Part shown: piece after piece, positions 1 through 5,934 of the stretch
How the letters are laid out: every line of letters starts with the position of its first letter
Numbering within the stretch: position 1 is the stretch's first letter
DNA from: Desulfobacterales bacterium
GTDB lineage: Bacteria > Desulfobacterota > Desulfobacteria > Desulfobacterales > SpSt-501
Length of the DNA stretch: 6,758 nucleotides
Direction of reading: 5' to 3'
Assembly (NCBI GenBank): GCA_025454275.1
Contig: JALOOS010000092.1
Span: forward strand, 1-6,758
The notes under the pieces: generated by a model
The model's input: the letters and a program-made list of their open reading frames with translations, nothing else
What the model was told of the DNA's origin: nothing
Databases searched by the model: none
Program-made: the position numbers and the translations under genes

Positions 1-11
1 GGTCGGGGGCC

Positions 12-42
12 GGCCGGATCAACGGGCGGGGGCTGATCGGCC
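12..42. other. Imperfect hairpin in the leader, possible weak terminator
   Basis: Bases 12-21 (GGCCGGATCA) pair with 34-42 (TGATCGGCC). This gives nine base pairs with one bulged G (base 16) and a 12-base G-rich loop. A short T-rich patch (GTTTTCC, 52-58) follows, but not directly after the stem, so it is a poor intrinsic terminator. It may end an upstream unit, act as a 5' leader structure for the gene starting at 93, or be a chance product of high GC. The rest of bases 1-75 contains no gene I can support; it could include the tail of an upstream gene whose start is outside the window. Confidence 0.3.
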
Positions 43-75
43 TCCGTTCGCGTTTTCCGCAACGGTTTCTCACTG

Positions 76-84
76 AAGGAGGTG
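76..84 (+). promoter_or_regulatory. Strong ribosome binding site for the first gene
   Basis: AAGGAGGTG is a near-perfect Shine-Dalgarno sequence, eight bases before the ATG at 93. It is the strongest ribosome binding site in the window and fixes the start of the small basic protein. It suggests that this protein is made at a high rate and is the first gene of its translational unit. Confidence 0.8.
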
Positions 85-92
85 GCTGGAGC

Positions 93-422
93 ATGAGTGC
101 AACCGAAATCGAAATCTGGGGGCGCCCCCTGGAGAAGATGACCACCAAGGATCTGAAGGAGATCGCCCTCCAGGTGCCGGAGATCTCCGGTGTCCACGGC
201 ATGCGCAAGGAGCAGCTCGTCGAAGCGCTGCGCAAAAGCAAGGGCATCGAGCTTCCCAAGGTGAAAAAGGGTGCGGCCACCCTGGGCGCTCTCAAGAAGC
301 GGATCCGCGCCGCCAAGACGCGGCGGGCGGAGGCCCTGGAGGCCAAGGACCGCAAGGCCGCCGCGATTTTCCGGCGCCGGGTTTCGCGCTTGAAGAAGCT
401 CTCGCGGCGGGCGGCCGGTTGA
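93..422 (+). CDS. Small basic protein with Rho-N/SAP-like domain
   Basis: This 109-residue protein has two parts. Residues about 16-50 (beginning MTTKDLKEIA, then GMRKEQLVEALRKS) have the helix-loop-helix pattern of the Rho N-terminal/SAP-like fold, a small module that binds nucleic acid in Rho factor and other proteins. A short Lys-rich linker (53-60) leads to a long, very basic helical segment (63-105) rich in Arg, Lys and Ala with few breaks. This could form a helical hairpin or coiled coil. No catalytic motif, signal peptide or membrane segment is visible. The overall charge and the domain suggest a cytoplasmic or nucleoid RNA- or DNA-binding protein; a role in transcription termination or chromosome structure is only a guess. 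The ATG is fixed by an excellent ribosome binding site. Its TGA stop lies just upstream of the HAD gene, so the two are probably co-transcribed. It may instead belong with unseen genes upstream. Confidence 0.82.
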   Translation: MSATEIEIWGRPLEKMTTKDLKEIALQVPEISGVHGMRKEQLVEALRKSKGIELPKVKKGAATLGALKKRIRAAKTRRAEALEAKDRKAAAIFRRRVSRLKKLSRRAAG

Positions 423-427
423 CGCCC

Positions 428-1039
428 ATGATGCACGGGGGGCTATCCGGCGCGGTCGCGCTGCGATCGGAGGCGATCGACCCGGGGGCGGTCGCCTTCG
501 ATGTCGACGGGGTCATCGCCGACACGATGGCGCTCTTTTTGGAGATCGCCCGGGACGAGTTCGACGTGCGGGGGGTGCGCTACGAGGACATCACCTGCTA
601 CAACGTGGCGGACTGCCTCCCCATGGACCCCGATGTCGTCGACCGCATCCTGGTACGTATCCTGGACGGCTCCTACACCCAACCCCTGCGGCCCATTCCC
701 GGTGCCTCCGGAGTTCTGGGAAGGCTGGCCCGGCGGTCCCCTCTGCTTCTGGTTACAGCCCGGCCCCAGGTCGGCCCGGTAGCGGCATGGATCGAAGCCC
801 TCATCGGCGAAGCGGCGGCCGCGGTGGAGATCGTCGCCACCGGCAGCTTCGAGGCCAAGACCGAGGTGCTGCTCGAGCGCGGGGTCGCCCACTTCGTGGA
901 GGACCGGCTCGAGACCTGCTTCGCCATCGCCGATGCCGGCATCCAACCGGTGCTCTTCGCCCAACCCTGGAACCGGCGGCCGCACCCCTTTCTCGAGGTA
1001 TCCTCCTGGGAGGCGCTCGACCTGCTGATCCAGTGGTGA
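428..1039 (+). CDS. HAD-superfamily phosphatase, nucleotidase-like
   Basis: This is a HAD hydrolase of about 203 residues. Counting from a possible TTG start at 419, motif I is FDVDGVIADT (nucleophile Asp28, acid/base Asp30), motif II is LLLVTARP (Thr113), the motif III lysine is in FEAKTEV (Lys147), and motif IV is FVEDRLET (Glu161, Asp162). All catalytic positions are present, so an active Mg-dependent phosphatase is expected. The small cap between motifs I and II and the C-terminal QPWNR recall the 5'(3')-deoxyribonucleotidase group, but the substrate cannot be read from sequence; phosphoglycolate phosphatase-like activity is an alternative. The start is uncertain. TTG at 419 overlaps the previous stop (TTGA), while ATG at 428 or 431 is also in frame. 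I chose 428 as the first ATG; none has a clear ribosome binding site, so translational coupling to the upstream gene is likely. It lies directly before xerC, a pairing also seen in gammaproteobacteria, where a HAD gene follows xerC. Confidence 0.88.
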   Translation: MMHGGLSGAVALRSEAIDPGAVAFDVDGVIADTMALFLEIARDEFDVRGVRYEDITCYNVADCLPMDPDVVDRILVRILDGSYTQPLRPIPGASGVLGRLARRSPLLLVTARPQVGPVAAWIEALIGEAAAAVEIVATGSFEAKTEVLLERGVAHFVEDRLETCFAIADAGIQPVLFAQPWNRRPHPFLEVSSWEALDLLIQW

Positions 1040-1050
1040 CGCGGTCCTTC

Positions 1051-1072
1051 GCCGCCGTCTCCTCGCGGCGGC
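1051..1072 (+). other. GC hairpin between the HAD gene and xerC
   Basis: GCCGCCG (1051-1057) and CGGCGGC (1066-1072) form a perfect 7-bp stem with an 8-base loop. There is no T-tract after it, so it is not a convincing Rho-independent terminator. It ends two bases before the ATG at 1074 and would hide that codon, which favours the ATG at 1092 as the xerC start. It could damp readthrough or set translation of xerC relative to the HAD gene. Confidence 0.4.
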
Positions 1073-1091
1073 TATGCAAGCGGTGAGACCC

Positions 1092-2027
1092 ATGACGGCT
1101 GCGGCCCTGACCAATTCCATCGAGGCCTACCTGGAGACCCTTCCCGCCGAGAAGGGCTACTCGGTGCACACCTGCCGCGCCTACCGCCGGGACCTGGAGG
1201 AGTTTGCCGCCTACCTGGCCTCCTGGGAGGGCGATGCGGCGCCCGCCGGGAGGGAAGAGGCGGCGCTCCGCCCCCAGGGGATCACCCCGCTCATGATCCG
1301 GGGCTACCTGGGCGTTCTTCACCGTAAGAACCAGAAATCCAGCATCGCCCGCAAGCTGTCGACCCTGCGCAGTTTTTTCAAATTTCTACAGAAGAACGGC
1401 GTGGTGGAGACCAACCCCATGGCGGGGTTGCGCACCCCCAAGCGGGAGAAGACGCTGCCGGTGGTGCTCTCGGCCGACGAGATCTTCGCGCTGCTCGACT
1501 CGATCGAACCCAACGCGCTTCTGGCCGCCCGCAACCGGGCCATGTTCGAGACCCTTTACTCTTGCGGCATACGGGTCTCGGAGCTGACCGGTCTCAACGT
1601 GTTTGATCTCGACCCGGCGGCGGGGTCGGTGCGGGTGATGGGCAAGGGCAGCCGGGAGCGGATCGTGCCGGTGGGCAAAAAAGCGCTCGAGGCCGTGCGC
1701 AACTACCGCGAGCAGCTGCGGGCCGCGACCGGCATCGGCGAGGGGGGCAACGGCCCGTTGTTTCTCAACGCACAGCGCCGGCGGCTGACGGCCCGCTCGG
1801 TGGCCCGCATTTTGAAGAAGCTGGCGGCCGCCTGCGGCATCGAGGCCCCCCTCTCGCCCCATGCCCTGCGCCACACCTTCGCCACTCATCTGCTCGATGC
1901 CGGGGCGGACCTGAGAAGCGTGCAGGAGCTGCTGGGACACCGCAACCTTTCCACCACCCAGCGCTACACCCACGTCAGCATGGACCGGCTGATGGAGACC
2001 TATGACAAGGCCCACCCCCGTAAATAA
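1092..2027 (+). CDS. xerC: Tyrosine recombinase XerC
   Basis: This is a site-specific tyrosine recombinase that, with a partner, resolves chromosome dimers at dif during cell division; it acts in the cytoplasm at the replication terminus. Counting from the upstream ATG at 1074 (317 residues), residues about 13-110 form the N-terminal SAM-like core-binding domain (YSVHTCRAYRRDL; the SSIARKLSTLRSFFKFL helix). Residues about 128-310 form the catalytic domain. The full catalytic set is visible: Arg167 (CGIRVSEL), Lys191 (MGKGSRER), His263 and Arg266 (SPHALRHTFATHLL), His289 (LLGHRNLSTTQ) and nucleophile Tyr298 (RYTH). The start at 1092 gives 311 residues, close to the usual size of about 300; 1074 lacks a ribosome binding site and abuts a hairpin. 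Both the length and the complete motif set point to the housekeeping XerC/XerD type rather than a phage or integron integrase. No integron attC sites, integrative-element genes or att repeats are seen. XerC is preferred over XerD from the HAD/dapF neighbourhood. Confidence 0.92.
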   Translation: MTAAALTNSIEAYLETLPAEKGYSVHTCRAYRRDLEEFAAYLASWEGDAAPAGREEAALRPQGITPLMIRGYLGVLHRKNQKSSIARKLSTLRSFFKFLQKNGVVETNPMAGLRTPKREKTLPVVLSADEIFALLDSIEPNALLAARNRAMFETLYSCGIRVSELTGLNVFDLDPAAGSVRVMGKGSRERIVPVGKKALEAVRNYREQLRAATGIGEGGNGPLFLNAQRRRLTARSVARILKKLAAACGIEAPLSPHALRHTFATHLLDAGADLRSVQELLGHRNLSTTQRYTHVSMDRLMETYDKAHPRK

Positions 2028-2031
2028 GGAG
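2026..2031 (+). promoter_or_regulatory. Ribosome binding site of argD overlapping the xerC stop
   Basis: AAGGAG overlaps the TAA stop of xerC (2025-2027) and lies five bases before the argD ATG at 2037. Ribosomes ending xerC would release on top of this site, so the two genes are probably translationally coupled and on the same message, despite having unrelated functions. Confidence 0.75.
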
Positions 2032-2036
2032 ACACC

Positions 2037-3254
2037 ATGAGTACGGCCAGCATCCAGCGCGCCGACGAGGTGATCGCCGGCACCTACAAACGCTTTCCGG
2101 TTGTTCTGACCCGGGGCAGCGGCTGCACGCTGTGGGACGAATCGGGGAGGGAATATACCGATTTCGTGGCCGGCATCGCGGTCTGCAACCTGGGGCACGC
2201 CCACCCGCAGGTGGCCGAGGCCCTCTGCCGCCAGGCCCGCACGCTCTGGCATGTCTCCAACCTCTTCTACACCACGCCCCAGATGGAGTTGGCTTCCTGG
2301 CTCACGGCCCGCAGCTTCGCCGACCGGGTCTTCTTCTGCAACAGCGGGGCCGAGGCGAACGAGGCCGCCATCAAGCTGGCGCGCAAATACTTCAAAACCG
2401 CCGGGCAGCCGAACCGCTTCCGCATCATCAGCATGGAGCAGTCCTTCCACGGCCGCACCATGGCGACCCTCTCCGCGACCGGCCAGGAGAAGGTCAAGGC
2501 CGGCTTCGACCCGCTGCTGGAGGGCTTCGATTTTGCGCCCTTCGACGACATCGCCGCGCTGCGGGCGAAAGTAGGCCCCGACACCGCGGCGGTCATGCTC
2601 GAGCCGATCCAGGGGGAGGGGGGAGTGCGCTGCCCGCAGCCGGACTATCTCAAACAGGTCCGGGCCCTGTGCGACGAGGCCGGCCTTCTCCTCATCTTCG
2701 ACGAGATCCAGACCGGGATGGGCCGCACCGGGACGCTCTTCGCCTACGAACCGTCCGGGGTCGCCCCCGACATCATGACCCTGGCCAAGGCGCTCGCCAA
2801 CGGGCTTCCGATGGGCGCGATGCTGGCGCGCGAGCCGGTGGCCGCGGCCTTCGGGCCCGGGTCGCATGCGTCGACCTTCGGCGGAACGCCCATCGTGTCG
2901 GCGGCCGCACTCGAGGTGTGCCGCACCCTGGAGCGGGACGGGGTTCTGGACCACGCGCGCCGGGTCTCCGACCACTTCCGGGAGCGGCTCGAGTGGCTCA
3001 AGGGGCGGCATGCGCTGGTCGAAGAGGTGCGGGGGCGGGGGCTGCTCCTGGGCATCCGCCTGGCGGTCGAGGGCGAGCCCTTCGTGCATGCCTGCATGGC
3101 GCGGGGGTTTCTGATCAACTGCGTCCAGGGCAACGTGCTGCGCTTCGTGCCGCCGCTCGTGATCGGGGTCGAGCAGATCGACGCCCTGGTCGCCTGCCTG
3201 GATGAGATCTTCGGCGCCGCGCGGCAAGGCAGGGTGGGCAACCATGGCGGATAA
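2037..3254 (+). CDS. argD: Acetylornithine aminotransferase
   Basis: This PLP-dependent class-III aminotransferase (405 residues, normal length) converts N-acetylglutamate semialdehyde and glutamate to N-acetylornithine and 2-oxoglutarate, the fourth step of arginine synthesis, in the cytoplasm. Visible motifs are the cofactor phosphate loop NSGAEANEAAIKLARKY (102-118), SFHGRT (136-141) with the ring-stacking aromatic, EPIQGEGG (189-196), LIFDEIQTGMGRTG with PLP-binding Asp222, the Schiff-base lysine Lys251 in TLAKALANGLPMGA, and Thr280 in STFGGTP from the neighbouring subunit. Many ArgD enzymes also act as N-succinyl-diaminopimelate aminotransferase, and dapF lies three genes downstream, so a double role is possible but unproven. 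Ornithine or GABA aminotransferase is less likely given the motifs and the argH partner. The C-terminus ends in a poorly conserved Gly/Arg-rich tail (ARQGRVGNHGG), part of which exists because the frame runs 11 bases into argH. Confidence 0.95.
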   Translation: MSTASIQRADEVIAGTYKRFPVVLTRGSGCTLWDESGREYTDFVAGIAVCNLGHAHPQVAEALCRQARTLWHVSNLFYTTPQMELASWLTARSFADRVFFCNSGAEANEAAIKLARKYFKTAGQPNRFRIISMEQSFHGRTMATLSATGQEKVKAGFDPLLEGFDFAPFDDIAALRAKVGPDTAAVMLEPIQGEGGVRCPQPDYLKQVRALCDEAGLLLIFDEIQTGMGRTGTLFAYEPSGVAPDIMTLAKALANGLPMGAMLAREPVAAAFGPGSHASTFGGTPIVSAAALEVCRTLERDGVLDHARRVSDHFRERLEWLKGRHALVEEVRGRGLLLGIRLAVEGEPFVHACMARGFLINCVQGNVLRFVPPLVIGVEQIDALVACLDEIFGAARQGRVGNHGG

Positions 3255-4620
3255 ACTCTGGGACGGGCGTTTTTCCGAGGCCACGGCTGCGGTCGTTGAG
3301 CGGTTCACGGCCTCGATCGATATCGACCGGCGCCTCTATCGCTACGACATCGAGGGAAGCATCGCGCACAGCCGGATGCTGGCCAGGACCGGGATCATCC
3401 CGGCCGCGGAGGCCGAAGCCATCGTGCAGGGCCTCGAGCAGGTGCGCGGGGAGATCGAAGCGGGGCGCTTCGCGTTCGACCCCCGCCTCGAAGACATCCA
3501 CATGCACATCGAGTCCCGCCTGACGGAGATCGTCGGCCCGGCGGCGCGAAAGGTCCACACGGCGCGCAGCCGCAACGACCAGGTGGCGCTTGACCTGAGG
3601 CTCTACCTGCGCGATGCGCTCGATGCGGCCGGAGGGCAGCTCGCCGCTCTCGAGCGGGCGCTGATCGGCTTCGCCCGGACCCATATCGACGTGATCCTGC
3701 CGGGCTATACCCACCTGCAGCGGGCGCAGCCGGTGCTGCTCGCCCACCACCTCATGGCCTATGTGGAGATGTTCGCACGGGACCGGGAGCGCTGCGCAGA
3801 GTGCCGGCGGCGGACCAACGTCATGCCGCTCGGAAGCGCCGCGCTGGCCGGGACCACTTTCCCCATCGACCGCGCCTACACCGCCGAACTGCTGGGGTTC
3901 CCGGCGGTATCGGCCAACAGCCTGGATGCCGTTTCGGACCGGGATTTCGTGATCGAGTTCCTGGCGGCGGCGAGCCTCTGCATGATGCACCTGAGCCGGA
4001 TGGCCGAGGAGCTGGTGCTCTGGTCCAGCGCGGAGTTCGGCTTCATCGAGCTGCCGGACAGCTTTGCGACCGGCAGCAGCATCATGCCCCAGAAGAAAAA
4101 CCCCGACGTGCCCGAGTTGATCCGCGGAAAGACCGGGCGGGTCTACGGGCACCTCATGGCCCAGCTCACGCTGATGAAGGGGCTGCCGCTCTCTTACAAC
4201 CGCGATCTTCAGGAGGACAAGGCCGCCCTGTTTGACGCCGTCGACACGTTGAGCGCCTGCCTCGAGGTCCTCACCCAGATGGTGCCCGGGATCGCGGTGC
4301 GCCGGGAGCGGATGGAGGCGGCGGCCTCCCGCGGGTACCTGAACGCGACGGATCTTGCCGATTATCTGGTCCGGGCGGGGGTGACCTTCCGGGAGGCGCA
4401 CCATGCCGTGGGCCGGGCGGTGCGGTTTGCGGCCGCGAGCGGACGGGAGCTGGACGAGCTCACCCTGGAGGAGCTCCAGGCGCACAGCGCCTTGATCCGC
4501 GAAGATGTCTTCGCGCACCTGCGGACCCGCGAGATCGTCGATCGCCGCAGCTGCCCGGGCGGCACGGGCCGGAGCGCCGTGCTGGCGGCCATCGCGGCGG
4601 CTGAAAAACGCCTGCCGTGA
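3244..4620 (+). CDS. argH: Argininosuccinate lyase
   Basis: This enzyme splits argininosuccinate to arginine and fumarate, the last step of arginine synthesis, as a cytoplasmic tetramer of the fumarase/aspartase superfamily. It has 458 residues, matching the usual length of about 460. The start is the ATG at 3244 (MADKLWDGRF, the typical ArgH beginning); an in-frame ATG at 3202 would add 14 unrelated residues from within argD. Motifs are SRNDQ (109-113), GYTHLQRAQPV (154-164) with the catalytic-region His157, the superfamily signature GSSIMPQKKNPD (277-288) that contains the catalytic serine, and SYNRDLQEDK, which helps bind the substrate. All expected active-site segments are present. It overlaps the end of argD by 11 bases and its TGA overlaps the GTG of the next gene, so translation is coupled on both sides. 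The genes for the two preceding steps, argF and argG, do not lie between argD and argH. Confidence 0.96.
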   Translation: MADKLWDGRFSEATAAVVERFTASIDIDRRLYRYDIEGSIAHSRMLARTGIIPAAEAEAIVQGLEQVRGEIEAGRFAFDPRLEDIHMHIESRLTEIVGPAARKVHTARSRNDQVALDLRLYLRDALDAAGGQLAALERALIGFARTHIDVILPGYTHLQRAQPVLLAHHLMAYVEMFARDRERCAECRRRTNVMPLGSAALAGTTFPIDRAYTAELLGFPAVSANSLDAVSDRDFVIEFLAAASLCMMHLSRMAEELVLWSSAEFGFIELPDSFATGSSIMPQKKNPDVPELIRGKTGRVYGHLMAQLTLMKGLPLSYNRDLQEDKAALFDAVDTLSACLEVLTQMVPGIAVRRERMEAAASRGYLNATDLADYLVRAGVTFREAHHAVGRAVRFAAASGRELDELTLEELQAHSALIREDVFAHLRTREIVDRRSCPGGTGRSAVLAAIAAAEKRLP

Positions 4621-5075
4621 AACCGCAGGCCACGATGCGGCCCGGCCGGCGGGCGGCCCTATTCATCCTGGCGGGATGGCTCGCCGTCGCCCTGCTCGGC
4701 TGCGGGCGCAAGCTTCCCCCGATACCGCCGCCGGCACCGGCCCCGCCACCCGTCACCGACCTCTCCCACCGGGTCGAGGAGAACCGCCTGACCTTGAACT
4801 GGACGGTGCCCGCGCCCGGGGCGCGGGGCCGGCTGCCGGTGGCCGGGTTTACGGTCGAACGGGCGCTCCTGCCGGCCGCCGAGGCCGGCTGCGCCGACTG
4901 CCCCCTGGACTTTCAGCCGGTCGGGGAGGTGGACGCCTTTGGGCAAACCCCCGGCAGCCGCGTGCGCTTCAGCGAAACCCTGACGGCCGGTTTTCGGCAC
5001 TTCTATCGCGTGCGATCCTTCGACCCGCAGCGGGTGGCGGGTGAGCCCTCCGCCCGCGTCGCCTTTACCTTCTGA
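4617..5075 (+). CDS. Lipoprotein with FnIII-like domain, LptM-like start
   Basis: This predicted outer-envelope lipoprotein has 152 residues from a GTG start. A basic start (MRPGRR), a hydrophobic stretch (13-27) and the lipobox LLGC show a type-II signal peptide cleaved before Cys29. The mature protein begins CGRKLPPIPPP, followed by a proline-rich tether (34-45). Residues about 46-152 have the alternating beta pattern of a fibronectin type III domain: VTDLSHRVEENRLTLNW, then GFTVERAL, then FYRVRSFDP and a final strand. Two cysteines, C92 and C95, form a CADC motif in a loop. The mature start resembles that of the short lipoprotein LptM (YifL; CGxKGPL), whose gene also precedes dapF in Escherichia coli. 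GTG at 4617 overlaps the argH stop; ATG at 4635 is an alternative start and leaves a better-proportioned signal peptide. Function is unknown; an envelope structural or assembly role is inferred from location and neighbours. Confidence 0.85.
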   Translation: MKPQATMRPGRRAALFILAGWLAVALLGCGRKLPPIPPPAPAPPPVTDLSHRVEENRLTLNWTVPAPGARGRLPVAGFTVERALLPAAEAGCADCPLDFQPVGEVDAFGQTPGSRVRFSETLTAGFRHFYRVRSFDPQRVAGEPSARVAFTF

Positions 5076-5090
5076 CGACGGCATCGATCC

Positions 5091-5915
5091 ATGGCACCGA
5101 TCGAATTCACCAAGATGAACGGCTGCGGCAACGATTTCATCCTGATCGACAACCGCGATTGCCGCCTCGAGGAGTCGCAACTGCCGGCCCTCGTCACCGG
5201 CATCTGCCGCCGGGGCCTCTCGGTCGGGGCCGACGGCGTGATCCTGATCGAGCCCTCGGCCCAGGCCGATTTCCGCTGGCGGTTTTTCAACGCGGACGGC
5301 AGCCCGGGGGAGATGTGCGGCAACGGCGCCCGCTGCGCGGCGCGCTTTGCGGTGCTGCACGGGATCGCCGGGAGGGAGCTTCGTTTCGAGACCGCGGCCG
5401 GCCTGATCACGGCCCGGGTGGAGGGCATGCAGGTGCGCGTGAACCTGACCGACCCCGGAGAGCTCACGCTGGATCGGCCGCTTTCGCTTTCCGGCGGCGA
5501 GTGGCGGGTCGCCACGGTCAACACGGGCGTGCCGCATGTCATCGCGCGGGTGCCCGACGTCGATGCCCTCGACGTCGTGGCGATCGGCCGGGAGATCCGC
5601 CGTCATCCCGACTTCGCCCCGGCCGGGACCAACGCGAACTTCATCAGCATGGATGCGGCCGGAGCGATCTTGATCCGCACCTACGAGCGCGGCGTGGAGG
5701 ATGAGACCCTCGCCTGCGGCACCGGTGCGGCGGCCGGGGCGCTCGTGGCCGCGGAGACCCTGGGGGCCGCGTCGCCGGTCCGCCTGCGCACCCGCAGCGG
5801 CGAGGTGCTGACGGTGCACTTCTCGCGCCGCGGGGGCCGATTCTGCGACCTCCTTCAGGAGGGGCCCGCCCGCCTGGTTTTCACCGGACGGCTGCACGAG
5901 GAGGCCTGGCGCTGA
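5091..5915 (+). CDS. dapF: Diaminopimelate epimerase
   Basis: This cofactor-independent racemase converts LL- to meso-diaminopimelate, the direct precursor of lysine and the cross-linking residue of Gram-negative peptidoglycan. It has 274 residues, the normal family length. The two symmetrical half-domains each supply a catalytic cysteine: Cys76 in EMCGNGARCAARF and Cys209 in ETLACGTGAAAGALVA. The family start FTKMNGCGNDFILID (6-20) and FFNADGSPGEMCGNG are intact, as are TVNTGVPHVI and GTNANFI (about 142-185). The ATG at 5091 is required because the conserved start follows directly. No clear ribosome binding site is present in the 15-base gap after the lipoprotein gene, so expression probably depends on coupling with it. 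A lysA gene, a frequent neighbour in other bacteria, is absent here. Confidence 0.97.
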   Translation: MAPIEFTKMNGCGNDFILIDNRDCRLEESQLPALVTGICRRGLSVGADGVILIEPSAQADFRWRFFNADGSPGEMCGNGARCAARFAVLHGIAGRELRFETAAGLITARVEGMQVRVNLTDPGELTLDRPLSLSGGEWRVATVNTGVPHVIARVPDVDALDVVAIGREIRRHPDFAPAGTNANFISMDAAGAILIRTYERGVEDETLACGTGAAAGALVAAETLGAASPVRLRTRSGEVLTVHFSRRGGRFCDLLQEGPARLVFTGRLHEEAWR

Positions 5916-5934
5916 GGCGCGGGGGTGCGGCCGG

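Noticed and set aside
8..15. GGCCGGCC palindrome near the left edge, repeated at 6750-6757 near the right edge
   Set aside because: The palindrome is only eight bases long and made of the commonest bases here; there are no flanking repeats, integrase partner or attachment-site features.
1372..1390. Run of six T and an AT-rich patch in xerC, considered as a programmed frameshift site
   Set aside because: The frame is intact on both sides and encodes the conserved SFFKFL helix of the core-binding domain; no shifted frame continues usefully.
1092..2027. Tyrosine recombinase as evidence of an integrative element or integron
   Set aside because: Its length and motifs fit XerC, the neighbours are housekeeping genes, and no att repeats, attC sites, excisionase or cargo genes are visible.
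3202..3243. Upstream in-frame ATG as the start of argH
   Set aside because: It would add 14 residues not found in the ArgH family and deepen the overlap with argD; the ATG at 3244 gives the standard start and length.
1386..3308. A 640-codon open frame on the minus strand opposite xerC and argD
   Set aside because: It runs antisense to two genes with complete family motifs, and its translation is rich in Gly, Arg, His and Pro with no recognisable domain. Long antisense frames are expected with high GC at third positions.
3115..4518. A 467-codon open frame on the minus strand opposite argH
   Set aside because: It is a low-complexity mirror of a well-supported argH frame, with no motif or ribosome binding site to support it.
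4871..4889. Perfect 7-bp hairpin (GCCGGCC, loop GCCGA, GGCCGGC) inside the lipoprotein gene
   Set aside because: It lies within coding sequence, has no T-tract, and such GC palindromes arise often by chance at this base composition.
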